A stretch of 64,000 bases of DNA from Planktothrix agardhii NIES-204 (GCA_003609755.1 AP017991.1:1188501-1252500), one strand, 5' to 3'. Counted from the first letter of the stretch, positions 36,329 to 45,795 are shown. The notes: a model not told the origin generated them from the letters alone. A program made the numbers and translations.

Positions 36329-37174
36329 ATGTTACACTTTGATCCTGCTAAAAAACACGATGCGATTCTGTTAGTTGATTGTCTGGACGGTAATCCTAAC
36401 GGCGACCCAGATGCAGGAAATCAACCCCGAATTGACCCAGAAACCCGACATGGTTTAATTAGTGATGCCTGCATGAAGCGTAAAGTTCGCAACTATGTGG
36501 GACTTACGAAAAAGGGAGAGGCAAATTATAAAATTTTTGTCGAAGAAGGCAGCGTCTTGAATGAGAAGATTGAGAAAGCTTATTCGGAGTTAAAAATTGA
36601 GGTTAAGAAAAAGGAATCAACCTCTGAGCAACAGGAAAAAGCTCGGAATTGGATGATTGAAAACTTCTATGATATTCGGATGTTTGGGGCGGTGCTTTCT
36701 ACGGGTTTAAATGCGGGTCAAGTTTGGGGCCCCTTACAAATTTCTTGGGGGCGCTCTTATGATCCAGTTTTGCCTATTTCTGCTACTATTACCCGGTGTG
36801 CGGCGACGGAAGCTAAGGAGAAAAAAGACAATAAAACTATGGGACGGAAGGAGTTAATTCCTTATGGATTGTTTAAGATTGAAATTCATTATAACCCTGG
36901 TTTGGGTGGTAAGGTTTCCAGTGATGATCTCAAATTGTTCTGGGAATCATTATTAAATTGTTGGGAATTTGATCGGAGTTCTGCACGTTCCTCAATGAAT
37001 TGTCAAGGGTTGTATATTTTTACCCATGATAGCAAATGGGGTAATTATCCATCCCATAAGTTGTTTGATTTGCTGTCAGTTGAAAAAAATACGGATATCC
37101 CTCGAAGTATTAACGATTACGAGATTAATCTGGGGGATGTGCCGGACGGTGTAACTTTGAGGGAATCGCGCTAA
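36329..37174 (+). CDS. cas7: Cas7 of type I-C (Csd2), Cascade backbone
   Basis: A 281-residue RAMP protein that forms the crRNA-bound filament. Family marks are LLVDCLDGNPNGDPDAGNQP, PRIDPETRHGLISDACMKRK, VRNYV and the middle FGAVLSTG. Length is near normal for Csd2. It is the last cas gene of the operon; the usual cas4, cas1 and cas2 are not downstream. Two terminator-like hairpins follow, then the CRISPR promoter and array. Confidence 0.93.
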   Translation: MLHFDPAKKHDAILLVDCLDGNPNGDPDAGNQPRIDPETRHGLISDACMKRKVRNYVGLTKKGEANYKIFVEEGSVLNEKIEKAYSELKIEVKKKESTSEQQEKARNWMIENFYDIRMFGAVLSTGLNAGQVWGPLQISWGRSYDPVLPISATITRCAATEAKEKKDNKTMGRKELIPYGLFKIEIHYNPGLGGKVSSDDLKLFWESLLNCWEFDRSSARSSMNCQGLYIFTHDSKWGNYPSHKLFDLLSVEKNTDIPRSINDYEINLGDVPDGVTLRESR

Positions 37175-37199
37175 CCTATAGCTGTTTTGGGGCGTTTAT

Positions 37200-37237
37200 G
37201 CCAGAACCCTTATTCTGTAAGAGTTCTGGCTGTTTTT
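37200..37237 (+). terminator. Terminator after cas7
   Basis: The arms GCCAGAAC at 37200-37207 and GTTCTGGC at 37223-37230 form an 8-bp stem with a further CTTA/TAAG pairing inside, followed by TGTTTTT. Confidence 0.85.
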
Positions 37238-37273
37238 GTGAAAATAGGTTGACGAAATTTGTCTAAGCCTTGA

Positions 37274-37301
37274 CTTGAAGGCGGTTCAAGGATTTTTTTT
37301 T
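37274..37301 (+). terminator. Second terminator before the CRISPR array
   Basis: CTTGAA at 37274-37279 pairs with TTCAAG at 37285-37290 around GGCGG, followed by GA and nine Ts. It would isolate the array promoter from cas transcription. Confidence 0.75.
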
Positions 37302-37310
37302 AATACAAAG

Positions 37311-37340
37311 TTGACAAAAAATAGAAATATTTGCTATGAT
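37311..37340 (+). promoter_or_regulatory. Promoter of the CRISPR array (leader)
   Basis: TTGACA at 37311-37316 and TATGAT at 37335-37340 are separated by 18 bp, close to the sigma-70 consensus. The AT-rich leader runs on to the first repeat at 37404. Confidence 0.75.
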
Positions 37341-37403
37341 CAACCTAGGTTCACGAAATTGCACCTTGAAAATTAAACATCACAGGGGTTTCGGCAGCCT
37401 GCT

Positions 37404-37950
37404 ATAACAATCCTCAGTAATGGGGATTGCGAATTGAAACAGAGTTCTTTTAGTGCGGATGCGTATCCATCCTTATAACAATCCTCAGTAATGGGGATTG
37501 CGAATTGAAACATAATGCTCCCGTTATTTTGGCTCGTCTCCCTGAATAACAATCCTCAGTAATGGGGATTGCGAATTGAAACAACAAATAATCGGGAATG
37601 CCGTCCCCCCGTTACTGGATAACAATCCTCAGTAATGGGGATTGCGAATTGAAACACCTTTCTGTCTGCTCATTACCTTTCTGTCTACTCAATAACAATC
37701 CTCAGTAATGGGGATTGCGAATTGAAACTCAGCAATCAAATAGCTGAATTACAAGAAAAAAATCAGAAGATAACAATCCTCAGTAATGGGGATTGCGAAT
37801 TGAAACTTCATTAGAGATACGCAAAATAGCTTACGAAGCTATATAACAATCCTCAGTAATGGGGATTGCGAATTGAAACATCGCTCAGGGTGTTGGTGGT
37901 GGGGATGATTTAGCTAACAATCCTCAGCAATGGGGATTGCGAATTGAAAC
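37404..37950 (+). CRISPR. Type I-C CRISPR array, 8 repeats and 7 spacers
   Basis: The repeat is 37 nt, starting ATAACAATCCTCAGTAATGG and ending GCGAATTGAAAC, at 37404, 37475, 37546, 37619, 37692, 37770, 37843 and 37914. The last copy has two changes (first base C; CAGCAA for CAGTAA), marking the leader-distal end. Spacers are 34, 34, 36, 36, 41, 36 and 34 nt. An 8-bp stem (CAATCC plus TC with GGGGATTG) leaves an 11-nt 3' handle CGAATTGAAAC, as expected for Cas5d processing. The promoter side is next to cas7, so transcription runs left to right. Spacer origin cannot be told without a search. Confidence 0.97.
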
Positions 37951-37952
37951 AA

Positions 37953-37992
37953 AGATAAAATACTAATTACCCTAATTATTAGTATTTTATCT
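37953..37992. terminator. Perfect 15-bp hairpin at the end of the array and of the GH1 gene
   Basis: AGATAAAATACTAAT at 37953-37967 is exactly repeated in inverse at 37978-37992 around a 10-base loop. The right arm contains the stop codon and last codons of the glycosidase gene. A and T runs flank both sides, so it could end transcripts from both directions. Confidence 0.7.
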
Positions 37993-39487
37993 CTCTAATT
38001 AGTTTAGCATAAGTTTCCGAAGGGCGATCGCCTAAATGATCCTCAACTTCCCTTTCTGTTCCCCGATTAAAATTAATACTAAATAACCCAAACCTGGGCG
38101 TATAAGACCCCCATTCATAATTATCAGTTAATGACCAGTGCATATAACCCAAAATCGGAATATTTTCCTTTAATAACTGTTGAATTTGACGAACATGAGC
38201 TTCTAAAAATTGGCTGCGATGCAGTTGGTCAGTGCGATGAGTGGCGATACTATTATCCGGTTTTCGACGTAACGCCATGCCATTTTCAGCAATTAAAATT
38301 GGAAGGTTATATTCCTGAGCATAATATTTACAGAAAAAAGATAATCCTTCTGGGAGCGCTCGCCAGTCCCACCATTTACTCGTAATTCCGGTCATTAACC
38401 AATTTCTTAACCCTTTAGTTTTAAATTCAAAATCAGAAAAAGACGGTAAACGGAAGGTATGGGCAATAAAAGGATCATAATAATCAATTGCTAGATAATC
38501 ATAAACCTTTGGTCGAGGAGATAACATTAATTCTTGCCAATAATAGTCTAAATGTTTAAGATCAAAAGTTCGATGACCAACCCAATTTCCCGTCCAACGA
38601 GTTAACCGTCCCAATTGATAGGGAATATCTTTTTGAAAGGGTAAAGAAGCTCGACGCAAAGAGGTTTCTAAATGTTTAGCTTGAGCATAAGCATAATCTC
38701 TGATTTCCTTGGGTTTTATTTCTTTTTCCTGTGCGCCCAACAAATCCCAAATTACTTTTTCTGACCAATATAAATCACTACAATAGGTATTTAAAGTCAC
38801 CATAGGTTTGTTCCAACCATATTTTTCATAAATATCATGGATAGAATTATAAGCTCGAATATGAGCAGCTAATAAATGATTATAAGCTCGCCAAACCGCC
38901 TTAATTCCGGTAAAATTTCCGGCGGGAAATTGACCACTTAAATAGGTATTTAAAACTAAAATATTCGGTTCATTAATAGTAATATACCAATGAATTGGCG
39001 GTTGTTGATGATAATCGGTTAAACGTCGATTAATATGGGTAACAGTTACGGTTACATAATCAATAAAACAATCAATGGTTTCTGCGGATAACCAAGCATC
39101 TATTCCTAACCAGGCGGGATGGGTAAAATGATGTAAGGTAATAATAGGTTCTAAGCCATATTGACGACAGGTGGCAATGCGTTCGGCATAGTCATCTAAG
39201 ACCTTAAAATCATAATGGGGGGCGGGAGAAATTTCGGCGGTTGTTATCGGTTGAATCCGACTCCATTCTAACCCTAAGCGAAAGGAATTTAACCCTAATT
39301 TTTGACAATTAGAAAAATCTTCCGGGTAGCGCGTCCAAAATTCAGAAGCGTTTCCAGTCCTCATTACTTTGCCTTTTTGTTCACTTTCTGACCAGTTATT
39401 TTGAGGTTGTCCCACACCATTATAACCTCCTTCACTTTGATAACCCGATGTGGCAACGCCCCATAAAAAGTTACTGTTATTAGTCAA
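37979..39487 (-). CDS. Family 1 glycoside hydrolase (beta-glucosidase type)
   Basis: A 502-residue TIM-barrel enzyme. The GH1 N-terminus FLWGVATSGYQSEGG is present, with the acid/base E173 in ITINEP, nucleophile E401 in LIAENG, and the substrate-site WSLTDNYEWG. It would hydrolyse beta-glucosides or related sugars in the cytoplasm, since no signal peptide is seen. The start is TTG at 39487: a stop lies two codons upstream, GGGAGA is at the right spacing, and the conserved N-terminal motif would be lost from the next ATG. The gene converges on the CRISPR array. Confidence 0.92.
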   Translation of the reverse strand: MTNNSNFLWGVATSGYQSEGGYNGVGQPQNNWSESEQKGKVMRTGNASEFWTRYPEDFSNCQKLGLNSFRLGLEWSRIQPITTAEISPAPHYDFKVLDDYAERIATCRQYGLEPIITLHHFTHPAWLGIDAWLSAETIDCFIDYVTVTVTHINRRLTDYHQQPPIHWYITINEPNILVLNTYLSGQFPAGNFTGIKAVWRAYNHLLAAHIRAYNSIHDIYEKYGWNKPMVTLNTYCSDLYWSEKVIWDLLGAQEKEIKPKEIRDYAYAQAKHLETSLRRASLPFQKDIPYQLGRLTRWTGNWVGHRTFDLKHLDYYWQELMLSPRPKVYDYLAIDYYDPFIAHTFRLPSFSDFEFKTKGLRNWLMTGITSKWWDWRALPEGLSFFCKYYAQEYNLPILIAENGMALRRKPDNSIATHRTDQLHRSQFLEAHVRQIQQLLKENIPILGYMHWSLTDNYEWGSYTPRFGLFSINFNRGTEREVEDHLGDRPSETYAKLIREIKY

Positions 39488-39514
39488 AATTCAATCTCCC
39501 TTTGCACCTAAAAA

Positions 39515-39562
39515 CTATTGCCTATTGCCTATTGCCTATTGCCTATTGCCTATTGCCTATTG
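39515..39562. repeat. Heptamer tandem repeat (CTATTGC, nearly 7 copies) crossing a stop codon
   Basis: Six exact and one partial CTATTGC units occur. The reverse strand supplies the final residues TIGNRQ and the TAG stop of the glycosyltransferase gene at 39543. Confidence 0.9.
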
Positions 39563-40685
39563 TAATTTGTGATAAAATATTCTCAGCAATATTCAGAGCC
39601 GCCCGGGGTTCTCCTAATTCTAAAGCGGATGCTTGCATTTGGGATAATCTTTCTGAGTGGTTTAACAGAAACTTTACACAATGGGCAACCATTTCTGGCA
39701 ATCTTAACTGCACTCCCGCCCCCGCCGCTACGATTAAATCAGCATTCCATTCTTCTTGACCTGGAAATGGGTCTACAATAATCATCGGTTTACCTCGTGC
39801 TAAAACTTCACTAACAATTAATCCCCCCGCTTTCGTAATTACTAAATCACTCGCTACGAGTAAATCATCAACATAATCAACTAATCCTAATTTTAGGAGT
39901 TCCGTTTCTGGGGTAGAGTTTAATTCTGTTAAGGAATCTAAGAGTTGTTCATTCCGTCCCGCGGCTACAATTATAGTGCCAACTTCTGAGGTATTCATCA
40001 GTTGAGAAACCATCAAACGTACCCGTTTATAATGTAATCCCCCGCCAAATATTGTAACTACAGGTTTGTCGGTTTTGAGTTGATAACGTTCTCGAATTTC
40101 AACTTGAGATTTAGCTTCTAATACTTCAAGTTTAATCGGGATTCCTGTAACATGAAGAATAGCCGGGTCAACTCCTCGTTTAATCAGAAAATCCGTTGTT
40201 AAATCATTGGGTAGATAATAACCATCGACTTCTTTATTAATCCAACTACTATGAGCAATTACATCTGTAATTACCACATAATGGGGTTTTGAAATCCGTT
40301 CTTCTTCTTCTAATAGTTGCAATAAACGGCTAGGAATTTGCTGAACACAAACAATAGCATCGGGATTAATTTCTTCAATCAAATGCCGTAGTTTTCTAAA
40401 AAAAACCCGCTCTAGTTTAGCCGTAACAATATTTAATTCTAAAGAACGTTCTAAATCTTCTACATCTGTCCCTTCATAATAGGCGCGATAAATTTGGGGT
40501 GCTTTTTCGCTCAATTGTTTATAAATACTGGTAACGGCATTACGATAAATAGAACTGGCATACTCTAAGGCATCTTCTACCGTGACCGTAACATCTGGAA
40601 ACTGGGAAAAAGCCTGATTTAATGCTTGTGCGGCACTATTATGTCCAGCCCCCAAAGAAGAAGATAAAATCAAGATATGGGTCAT
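39543..40685 (-). CDS. MGDG synthase-like glycosyltransferase (GT28)
   Basis: A 380-residue GT-B glycosyltransferase. It starts ILILSSSLGAGHNSAAQAL, the diacylglycerol-side motif of MGDG synthase and MurG relatives, and the C-terminal half carries IFGGGLHYKRV, VVAAGRN-like IIVAAGRNEQ, and the UDP-sugar pocket LVITKAGGLIVSEVLARGKP. Such enzymes transfer galactose or glucose to diacylglycerol at the inner membrane. Cyanobacterial MGDG is mainly made by another enzyme (MgdA), so the product here may be a different glycolipid. The C-terminus TIGNRQ and stop codon come from a heptamer repeat array. Confidence 0.8.
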   Translation of the reverse strand: MTHILILSSSLGAGHNSAAQALNQAFSQFPDVTVTVEDALEYASSIYRNAVTSIYKQLSEKAPQIYRAYYEGTDVEDLERSLELNIVTAKLERVFFRKLRHLIEEINPDAIVCVQQIPSRLLQLLEEEERISKPHYVVITDVIAHSSWINKEVDGYYLPNDLTTDFLIKRGVDPAILHVTGIPIKLEVLEAKSQVEIRERYQLKTDKPVVTIFGGGLHYKRVRLMVSQLMNTSEVGTIIVAAGRNEQLLDSLTELNSTPETELLKLGLVDYVDDLLVASDLVITKAGGLIVSEVLARGKPMIIVDPFPGQEEWNADLIVAAGAGVQLRLPEMVAHCVKFLLNHSERLSQMQASALELGEPRAALNIAENILSQITIGNRQ

Positions 40686-40727
40686 AATGAATTAAGAGTT
40701 GTGGTTTTTGAGTAGAGTATTATTGAA

Positions 40728-40761
40728 GGTAATGGGTAATGGGTAATGAGTAATGGGTAAT
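40728..40761. repeat. Heptamer tandem repeat (GGTAATG)
   Basis: Near-exact tandem GGTAATG units (one with GAGTAAT) lie between the aminopeptidase and glycosyltransferase genes, in the 171-bp gap on the minus strand. Confidence 0.85.
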
Positions 40762-40856
40762 ATTAATTGATTGTTCGAGTGTTCTAATAATGATTAAACT
40801 GACTCAACTGATAACTGATAACTGTTTAAAAAATTTTCCCTATGGATAGGGTTGAA

Positions 40857-42167
40857 TTATCTTTCCATCGCTTCCACAGACTTAGGAACTCCTGCACTTA
40901 ATACTTCATACCCCCCAGAAGTTACTAAGACATCATCCTCAATTCTTACCCCAATTCCGTGCCAACATTCGGGAATTTCCGGTTGTCCTTCAACGAGTTT
41001 AATATTAGGAGAAATATAGATACCCGGTTCAACTGTTAATATATTTCCAGGTTGCAATGGTTGAGGATTTTCACCCCATTGATATACCCCCACATCATGC
41101 ACATCTAAACCTAACCAATGTCCAGTTCTGTGCATATAAAAAGGTTTATATTTTTCTTCCTTAATAATTTCCTCAATATCTCCAACTAATAACTCTAAAT
41201 CCATTAAACCTTCCACCAATACCCGCACCGCAGTATCGTGAATATTTTTATAAGGATTTCCGGGTTTAACTTGTTCAATAGCGGCTAATTGGGCTTTTAA
41301 AACCAGTTGATAAATAATTTTTTGTTCTGGTGTAAACTTACCCCCAACTGGAAAAGTTCTGGTGATATCTCCATTATAATATTGACAACAACATCCCGCA
41401 TCAATTAATAGTAAATCATTATTTTGTATTTGACAATTGTTTTCCACATAATGCAAAATACAAGCATTTTTCCCCGATGCCACAATCGAAGGATAGGCAA
41501 CTGTTCCCCCATTTAAACCAAAAATATGTTCGATTTCTGCTTGAATTTCATACTCATAACGTCCGGGTTGAGCAAATTCCCTAGCATGATTATGAGCTTT
41601 CACAGAAATTTCTATAGCTTTCCGCATTAACTCTAATTCCGTTTCGCTTTTAATTAAACGGATAGGATGTAATATATTACAAACATCCTCAATAGCAATC
41701 GGCCCTGTACCATGTTTAGGATAAACTCTTAATAGTTTTTGCCAATGTTTTAAAATCTTTTCATTGAATTTTTCATCCCGTCCTAAGCGATAATAAATCC
41801 GGTCGGCTTTTTGTAAATATTGGGGTAACTTTTCATCTAATTCATTAATAGGATAAACCTCATCCGCCCCATAAAGTTCTTTGGCTTTTTCTACCCCCGT
41901 AATATACCCTGACCAAGTTTCTTTTACTGGGTCTTGCGGTTGCACAAATAAAACAAATTTATGTTCTTCATGGTGAGGGGCAAAAACAGCAACGGCATTG
42001 GCTTCATTAAACCCAGTTAAATAGAAAAAATCACTATCTTGGCGAAAATTATATTCCACATCATTGTGCATAACTGCCATGGGCGCACTTCTGAAAATGG
42101 CAGTTCCCTGCTTAATATTTGCCATTAATTGTTCCCGTCGTTGCCGATATTCTGTTTGAGTAATCAT
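40857..42167 (-). CDS. pepP: Xaa-Pro aminopeptidase (M24B)
   Basis: A 436-residue metallopeptidase that removes an N-terminal residue next to proline. The N-terminal domain (about 1-170) has DFFYLTGFNE; the pita-bread catalytic domain shows metal ligands Asp in LLIDAG, Asp in NGDITR, His in HRTGHWLGLDVHD, Glu in LTVEPGIYI, and Glu in GVRIEDD. Length and layout are as in PepP. No signal peptide is seen. It is upstream of the glycosyltransferase on the same strand with a heptamer array between. Confidence 0.94.
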   Translation of the reverse strand: MITQTEYRQRREQLMANIKQGTAIFRSAPMAVMHNDVEYNFRQDSDFFYLTGFNEANAVAVFAPHHEEHKFVLFVQPQDPVKETWSGYITGVEKAKELYGADEVYPINELDEKLPQYLQKADRIYYRLGRDEKFNEKILKHWQKLLRVYPKHGTGPIAIEDVCNILHPIRLIKSETELELMRKAIEISVKAHNHAREFAQPGRYEYEIQAEIEHIFGLNGGTVAYPSIVASGKNACILHYVENNCQIQNNDLLLIDAGCCCQYYNGDITRTFPVGGKFTPEQKIIYQLVLKAQLAAIEQVKPGNPYKNIHDTAVRVLVEGLMDLELLVGDIEEIIKEEKYKPFYMHRTGHWLGLDVHDVGVYQWGENPQPLQPGNILTVEPGIYISPNIKLVEGQPEIPECWHGIGVRIEDDVLVTSGGYEVLSAGVPKSVEAMER

Positions 42168-42186
42168 CCTTTATCTCTCCTAAAAT

Positions 42187-42273
42187 TGTAGTGAGGCGTT
42201 CACGCCTCAGAAACAGAAAGCCCTTACAAGATTGTTCACGCCTTGTGAAAGACAGCCCTGAAGGGCTTACTAC
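42187..42273. repeat. Dispersed repeat, long form of the TGTAGT family
   Basis: It begins TGTAGTGAGGCGTTCACGCCTC and ends AGGGCTTACTAC, the reverse of the 31867 copy, but has an extra middle part with a second CACGCC/GGCGTG-like piece. It lies in the gap before the aminopeptidase gene start; the remainder holds a possible imperfect terminator hairpin for ftsH near 42286-42315. Confidence 0.7.
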
Positions 42274-42346
42274 GGGTGATAAAAAACAAGGGTAAAGCAT
42301 AGCTTAACCCTCGTTAATTTTAAGTTAATTGTGACTGAAATTGAGA

Positions 42347-44230
42347 TTAAATCACAGCCGCAAACCGTTCTTTTTCAGGAACTTCTGTGTACTCAGACAC
42401 AATTTGCCGAAATTCATCGCCGTCGATGCTTTCTTTTTCAATCAAAAGATCCACTAACCGATCAATTACTGCTCGGTTTTCCTGAATAATTTGACAGGCT
42501 CGCTGATAACAATGTTCGGCAATAGTACGAATTTGACTATCAATGCGAGAGGCGATTTCATTAGAATATTCCGTGCGAGTGGCAAAGTCCCGACCTAAGA
42601 AAACTTCCTGTTGAGATTCTAAGGACAATGGCCCCAAATCCGACATTCCGTAACGAGTTACCATCTGCCGTGCCATGCCCGCAACCTGCTGTAAATCGCC
42701 TCCAGCGCCCGTTGTAACTTCCGAATCACCAAAAATGATATCTTCAGCCGCCCGACCGCCCAAGGCCCCAGTAATCCGGGCTAGGATTTGGGAACGGGAA
42801 ATCAAGCCTTGATCTTCATCGGGCATAAACCAAGTTAAACCCTGGGCTTGACCCCGGGGAATTAACGTGACTTTCTGCACCGGATCATGTTCTTTGATTA
42901 GGGTTCCAACGATCGCATGACCGACTTCGTGGTAAGCAATTAATCGTTTGCTCTTGCCATCAATTAAGGGGGTTCCTTCCATCCCGGCAATTACCCGATC
43001 CACCGCATCATCAATTTCGATCATGGTCATGCCTTCTTTGCGACGGCGGGCGGTTAAAATTGCGGCTTCGTTGAGCAGGTTGGCTAAGTCAGCCCCGGTA
43101 AACCCAGGCGTCCGACGGGCAATCGCTTCTAAGGAAACTTCCTCGGAAATTTTCTTATTGCGGGCGTGAACTTCCAATACCGCTAAACGGCCCTTAATAT
43201 CCGGCGCGTCCACGGTAATTTGGCGGTCAAACCGACCCGGACGTAAGAGGGCGGAGTCGAGAACATCAGGGCGGTTAGTGGCGGCAATAATAATAATTCC
43301 GGTATTGCCCTCAAACCCGTCCATTTCCGTTAATAATTGGTTCAGGGTTTGTTCCCGTTCGTCATTTCCCCCGCCAATACCTGCACCCCGTTGACGACCA
43401 ACGGCGTCAATTTCATCAATAAAGACGATACAAGGGGCGGTTTCTTTGGCTTTTTTGAATAGGTCACGGACACGGGACGCGCCCACACCCACAAACATTT
43501 CCACAAATTCCGAACCGGAGATACTGAAAAAGGGAACTCCGGCTTCCCCGGCGATCGCTTTAGCTAATAAAGTTTTACCCGTCCCTGGAGGGCCAACTAA
43601 TAATACCCCTTTGGGAATTCTAGCCCCGACTGCGGTAAACCTTTCGGGTTTTTTCAGGAAAGTAACGACTTCTTGTAATTCTTCTTTGGCTTCTTCTACC
43701 CCAGCCACATCATCAAATAAAACTCCGGTTTTAGCGTCCATTTGAAATTTAGCCTTGGACTTGCCAAAGTTCATGGCTTGACCGGGGCCACCGGGAACGT
43801 TATTGGAGCGACGGAATAAAAAGAATAGACCTGCAATTAGTAAAATCGGGAAGATCAGATTTCCCAATAGTCCCCAGAGGGCGCCATCATTGCGAGGGGG
43901 GTGGGTATCAAAACTAATTTGGGACTCTCTTAACCGGGCGATCAATTCTGGGGCGTTATTGGGTAAGTCCACCCGCAGTCTTTGAACTCGGTTATCGAGT
44001 TGGGGATCGACCGCATCGACAATGGCCGTGCGTCCGCCATCATAGAGTTCTACACTGGTGACACGACCCGCATTCAGATAGTCTAAGAAACGACCATAGC
44101 TCATGCGGGTGCTGGCGGTGTTTTTGCCGAATTCTGCGGGGGCTGTGGCAAAAGCTCCTTGCCAGACAAAAAACCCGATGACTAAGGCAGGTAAAGTCCA
44201 AAGCAGTATGGTTTTCCAGGATGTTTTCAT
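42347..44230 (-). CDS. ftsH: ATP-dependent zinc protease FtsH, FtsH2 type
   Basis: A 627-residue membrane protease that removes damaged proteins, notably photosystem II D1. Two N-terminal transmembrane segments lie at about 8-25 and 114-140. The AAA domain has Walker A GPPGTGKT near 208, Walker [12 protein letters not shown], and the second region of homology [18 protein letters not shown]. The zinc site is HEVGH near 431. Length and sequence resemble Synechocystis FtsH2 (Slr0228), from memory. It is divergent from the parM-like gene. Confidence 0.97.
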   Translation of the reverse strand: MKTSWKTILLWTLPALVIGFFVWQGAFATAPAEFGKNTASTRMSYGRFLDYLNAGRVTSVELYDGGRTAIVDAVDPQLDNRVQRLRVDLPNNAPELIARLRESQISFDTHPPRNDGALWGLLGNLIFPILLIAGLFFLFRRSNNVPGGPGQAMNFGKSKAKFQMDAKTGVLFDDVAGVEEAKEELQEVVTFLKKPERFTAVGARIPKGVLLVGPPGTGKTLLAKAIAGEAGVPFFSISGSEFVEMFVGVGASRVRDLFKKAKETAPCIVFIDEIDAVGRQRGAGIGGGNDEREQTLNQLLTEMDGFEGNTGIIIIAATNRPDVLDSALLRPGRFDRQITVDAPDIKGRLAVLEVHARNKKISEEVSLEAIARRTPGFTGADLANLLNEAAILTARRRKEGMTMIEIDDAVDRVIAGMEGTPLIDGKSKRLIAYHEVGHAIVGTLIKEHDPVQKVTLIPRGQAQGLTWFMPDEDQGLISRSQILARITGALGGRAAEDIIFGDSEVTTGAGGDLQQVAGMARQMVTRYGMSDLGPLSLESQQEVFLGRDFATRTEYSNEIASRIDSQIRTIAEHCYQRACQIIQENRAVIDRLVDLLIEKESIDGDEFRQIVSEYTEVPEKERFAAVI

Positions 44231-44670
44231 AAATTGCGTTGCCCTATGGTGTGGAATATAGAATTTGCGATCGCTTTTTGTTATTCATAATCTTAACTAA
44301 ATTTAACGTAATATTTCAGTATCAGGCAACTGACTTCCTTAAAATTGTGGTAATAGCTAGGGATGCCATAGAATCAGACAATGGGTGCGTCCATCCGGTT
44401 TTCAACAAGACTTCCGGTAAGACCTCAATTTGATCAGAAAACTCAAAAGTTGTTATTTTCGATCATTAACTTGGTTTTCAATTGAGTACAACCCAGTAGC
44501 TATAATGATTACAGGGTTTAGCAGACTCGGTTGCTGCTGTAGTTCTCTCCAAAGAGAACCCAAAATCCCAGATTTTACTGATTGTTTGTTGTCGGTTTCT
44601 TGAAAGTAGGTAAAATTGGCAACAGATAAGGCATTATATATTTTGAATCTCCGTGAGGTAACATATTCCG
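44231..44670. other. Divergent intergenic region ftsH / parM-like
   Basis: This 440-bp gap holds both promoters. A HIP1 site (GCGATCGC) lies near 44268. A small hairpin GTTCTCT-CCAA-AGAGAAC is at 44542-44559. No iteron array that could serve as a partition site is seen by eye, and a 64-codon frame here lacks protein-like features. Confidence 0.5.
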
Positions 44671-45783
44671 ATGCAAGAAGGTGGTAACAGACAGCCCGGA
44701 CAACCAGTCGCCGCAGCCGCAGCGGCTGCAATGCTGAATCGGCAAACGCCGACAGCAGGCAAAAAAACGATTTTAAGTATTGATTTAGGACGGACATCGA
44801 CAAAGGCTTCCACCAGTCGTAACCCGAATGAAGTCGTTTTTATTCCTTCCAATATCAAAGCACTGACGGTGGATACCGCTAGAGGCGGTGGCTTTGAGTC
44901 GAAAAATACCGATCCGCTTCTGGATATTTGGGTGGAATATCAGGGCATGGGTTATGCCGTGGGTCAACTCGCGGCTGACTTTGGAGCCAGTTTGTTCAAA
45001 GATGGTTCCGATTCCCCTTCTAAAGTTGATGATGCTTTAATTAAACTTTTTGCTTGTATCGGCTACTTCAAACTACAAGGCGACATTGATGTTGTTCTGG
45101 GACTGCCTTTCTATTCTCAATCACAATTTGAGCAAGAGAAGGAACACATCACTCGGTTACTCTGTGGCACCCACGATATGCTCTATCGGGGCGAAAAGGT
45201 CTCCGTTAATGTTAATACGGTTCGGATCATGCCTGAAGGCTATGGCAGCTTGATTTGGCTGGAAGCTCAAGGCGGCCAAGGAGTTCCCAATTTTGCTGAT
45301 CTCTCTGTGGCGATTGTGGATGTCGGTCATCAAACTACCGATTTCTTAACTGTTGATCGCTTCCGTTTTGCCAGGGGGGTTTCCAAAAGTGAAACCTTTG
45401 CTATGGGTAAATTCTATGAAGAAGTGGCGAGTAAAATTGAAGGTGCCGATAGTCAGTCTCTTTACTTACTTGAAGCTGTTCATAAACCCGCCGGAGAACG
45501 GTTATATCGTCCTCGTGGAGCCGTTCAACCTTTTAACTTAGATGATATTGTGCCGGAATTACGGCAAAAGTTTGCCCGGGATTTATGCGATCTCGTTGTT
45601 AAATGGTTACCTGAACGGGTAACGGATGTGGTCGTGACCGGAGGCGGTGGTGAATTTTTCTGGGAAGATCTACAACCTCTGCTCAAAAAGGCAGGTCTGA
45701 AAGCTTATTTAGTTCAACCTTCGCGTAAAGCTAATGCTTTAGGACAGTATGTCTACGGTGAAGCTCAGTTAGCCCGACGTTAA
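44671..45783 (+). CDS. ParM/StbA-like actin-type ATPase
   Basis: A 370-residue actin-fold protein. After an Ala-rich N-terminal tail come phosphate loop 1 LSIDLGRTSTK near residues 36-46, phosphate loop 2 AIVDVGHQTTDF near 213-224, and the adenosine motif VVTGGGGEFFWEDL near 322-335. ParM filaments push plasmid copies apart, using an adaptor ParR. The gene is here chromosomal. A coiled-coil protein with a ribbon-helix-helix-like start follows 182 bp downstream and could be the partner. GTGAGG lies upstream of the ATG. What it segregates or organises is unknown. Confidence 0.85.
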   Translation: MQEGGNRQPGQPVAAAAAAAMLNRQTPTAGKKTILSIDLGRTSTKASTSRNPNEVVFIPSNIKALTVDTARGGGFESKNTDPLLDIWVEYQGMGYAVGQLAADFGASLFKDGSDSPSKVDDALIKLFACIGYFKLQGDIDVVLGLPFYSQSQFEQEKEHITRLLCGTHDMLYRGEKVSVNVNTVRIMPEGYGSLIWLEAQGGQGVPNFADLSVAIVDVGHQTTDFLTVDRFRFARGVSKSETFAMGKFYEEVASKIEGADSQSLYLLEAVHKPAGERLYRPRGAVQPFNLDDIVPELRQKFARDLCDLVVKWLPERVTDVVVTGGGGEFFWEDLQPLLKKAGLKAYLVQPSRKANALGQYVYGEAQLARR

Positions 45784-45795
45784 TTTTCTTAGTTC

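Noticed and set aside
44239..44433. 64-codon frame in the ftsH / parM-like gap
   Set aside because: No ribosome site, no hydrophobic or family pattern, and it lies in a divergent promoter region.
44231..44670. parC-like iteron site for the ParM-like gene
   Set aside because: No set of direct repeats was found by eye in this gap or in 45784-45965.
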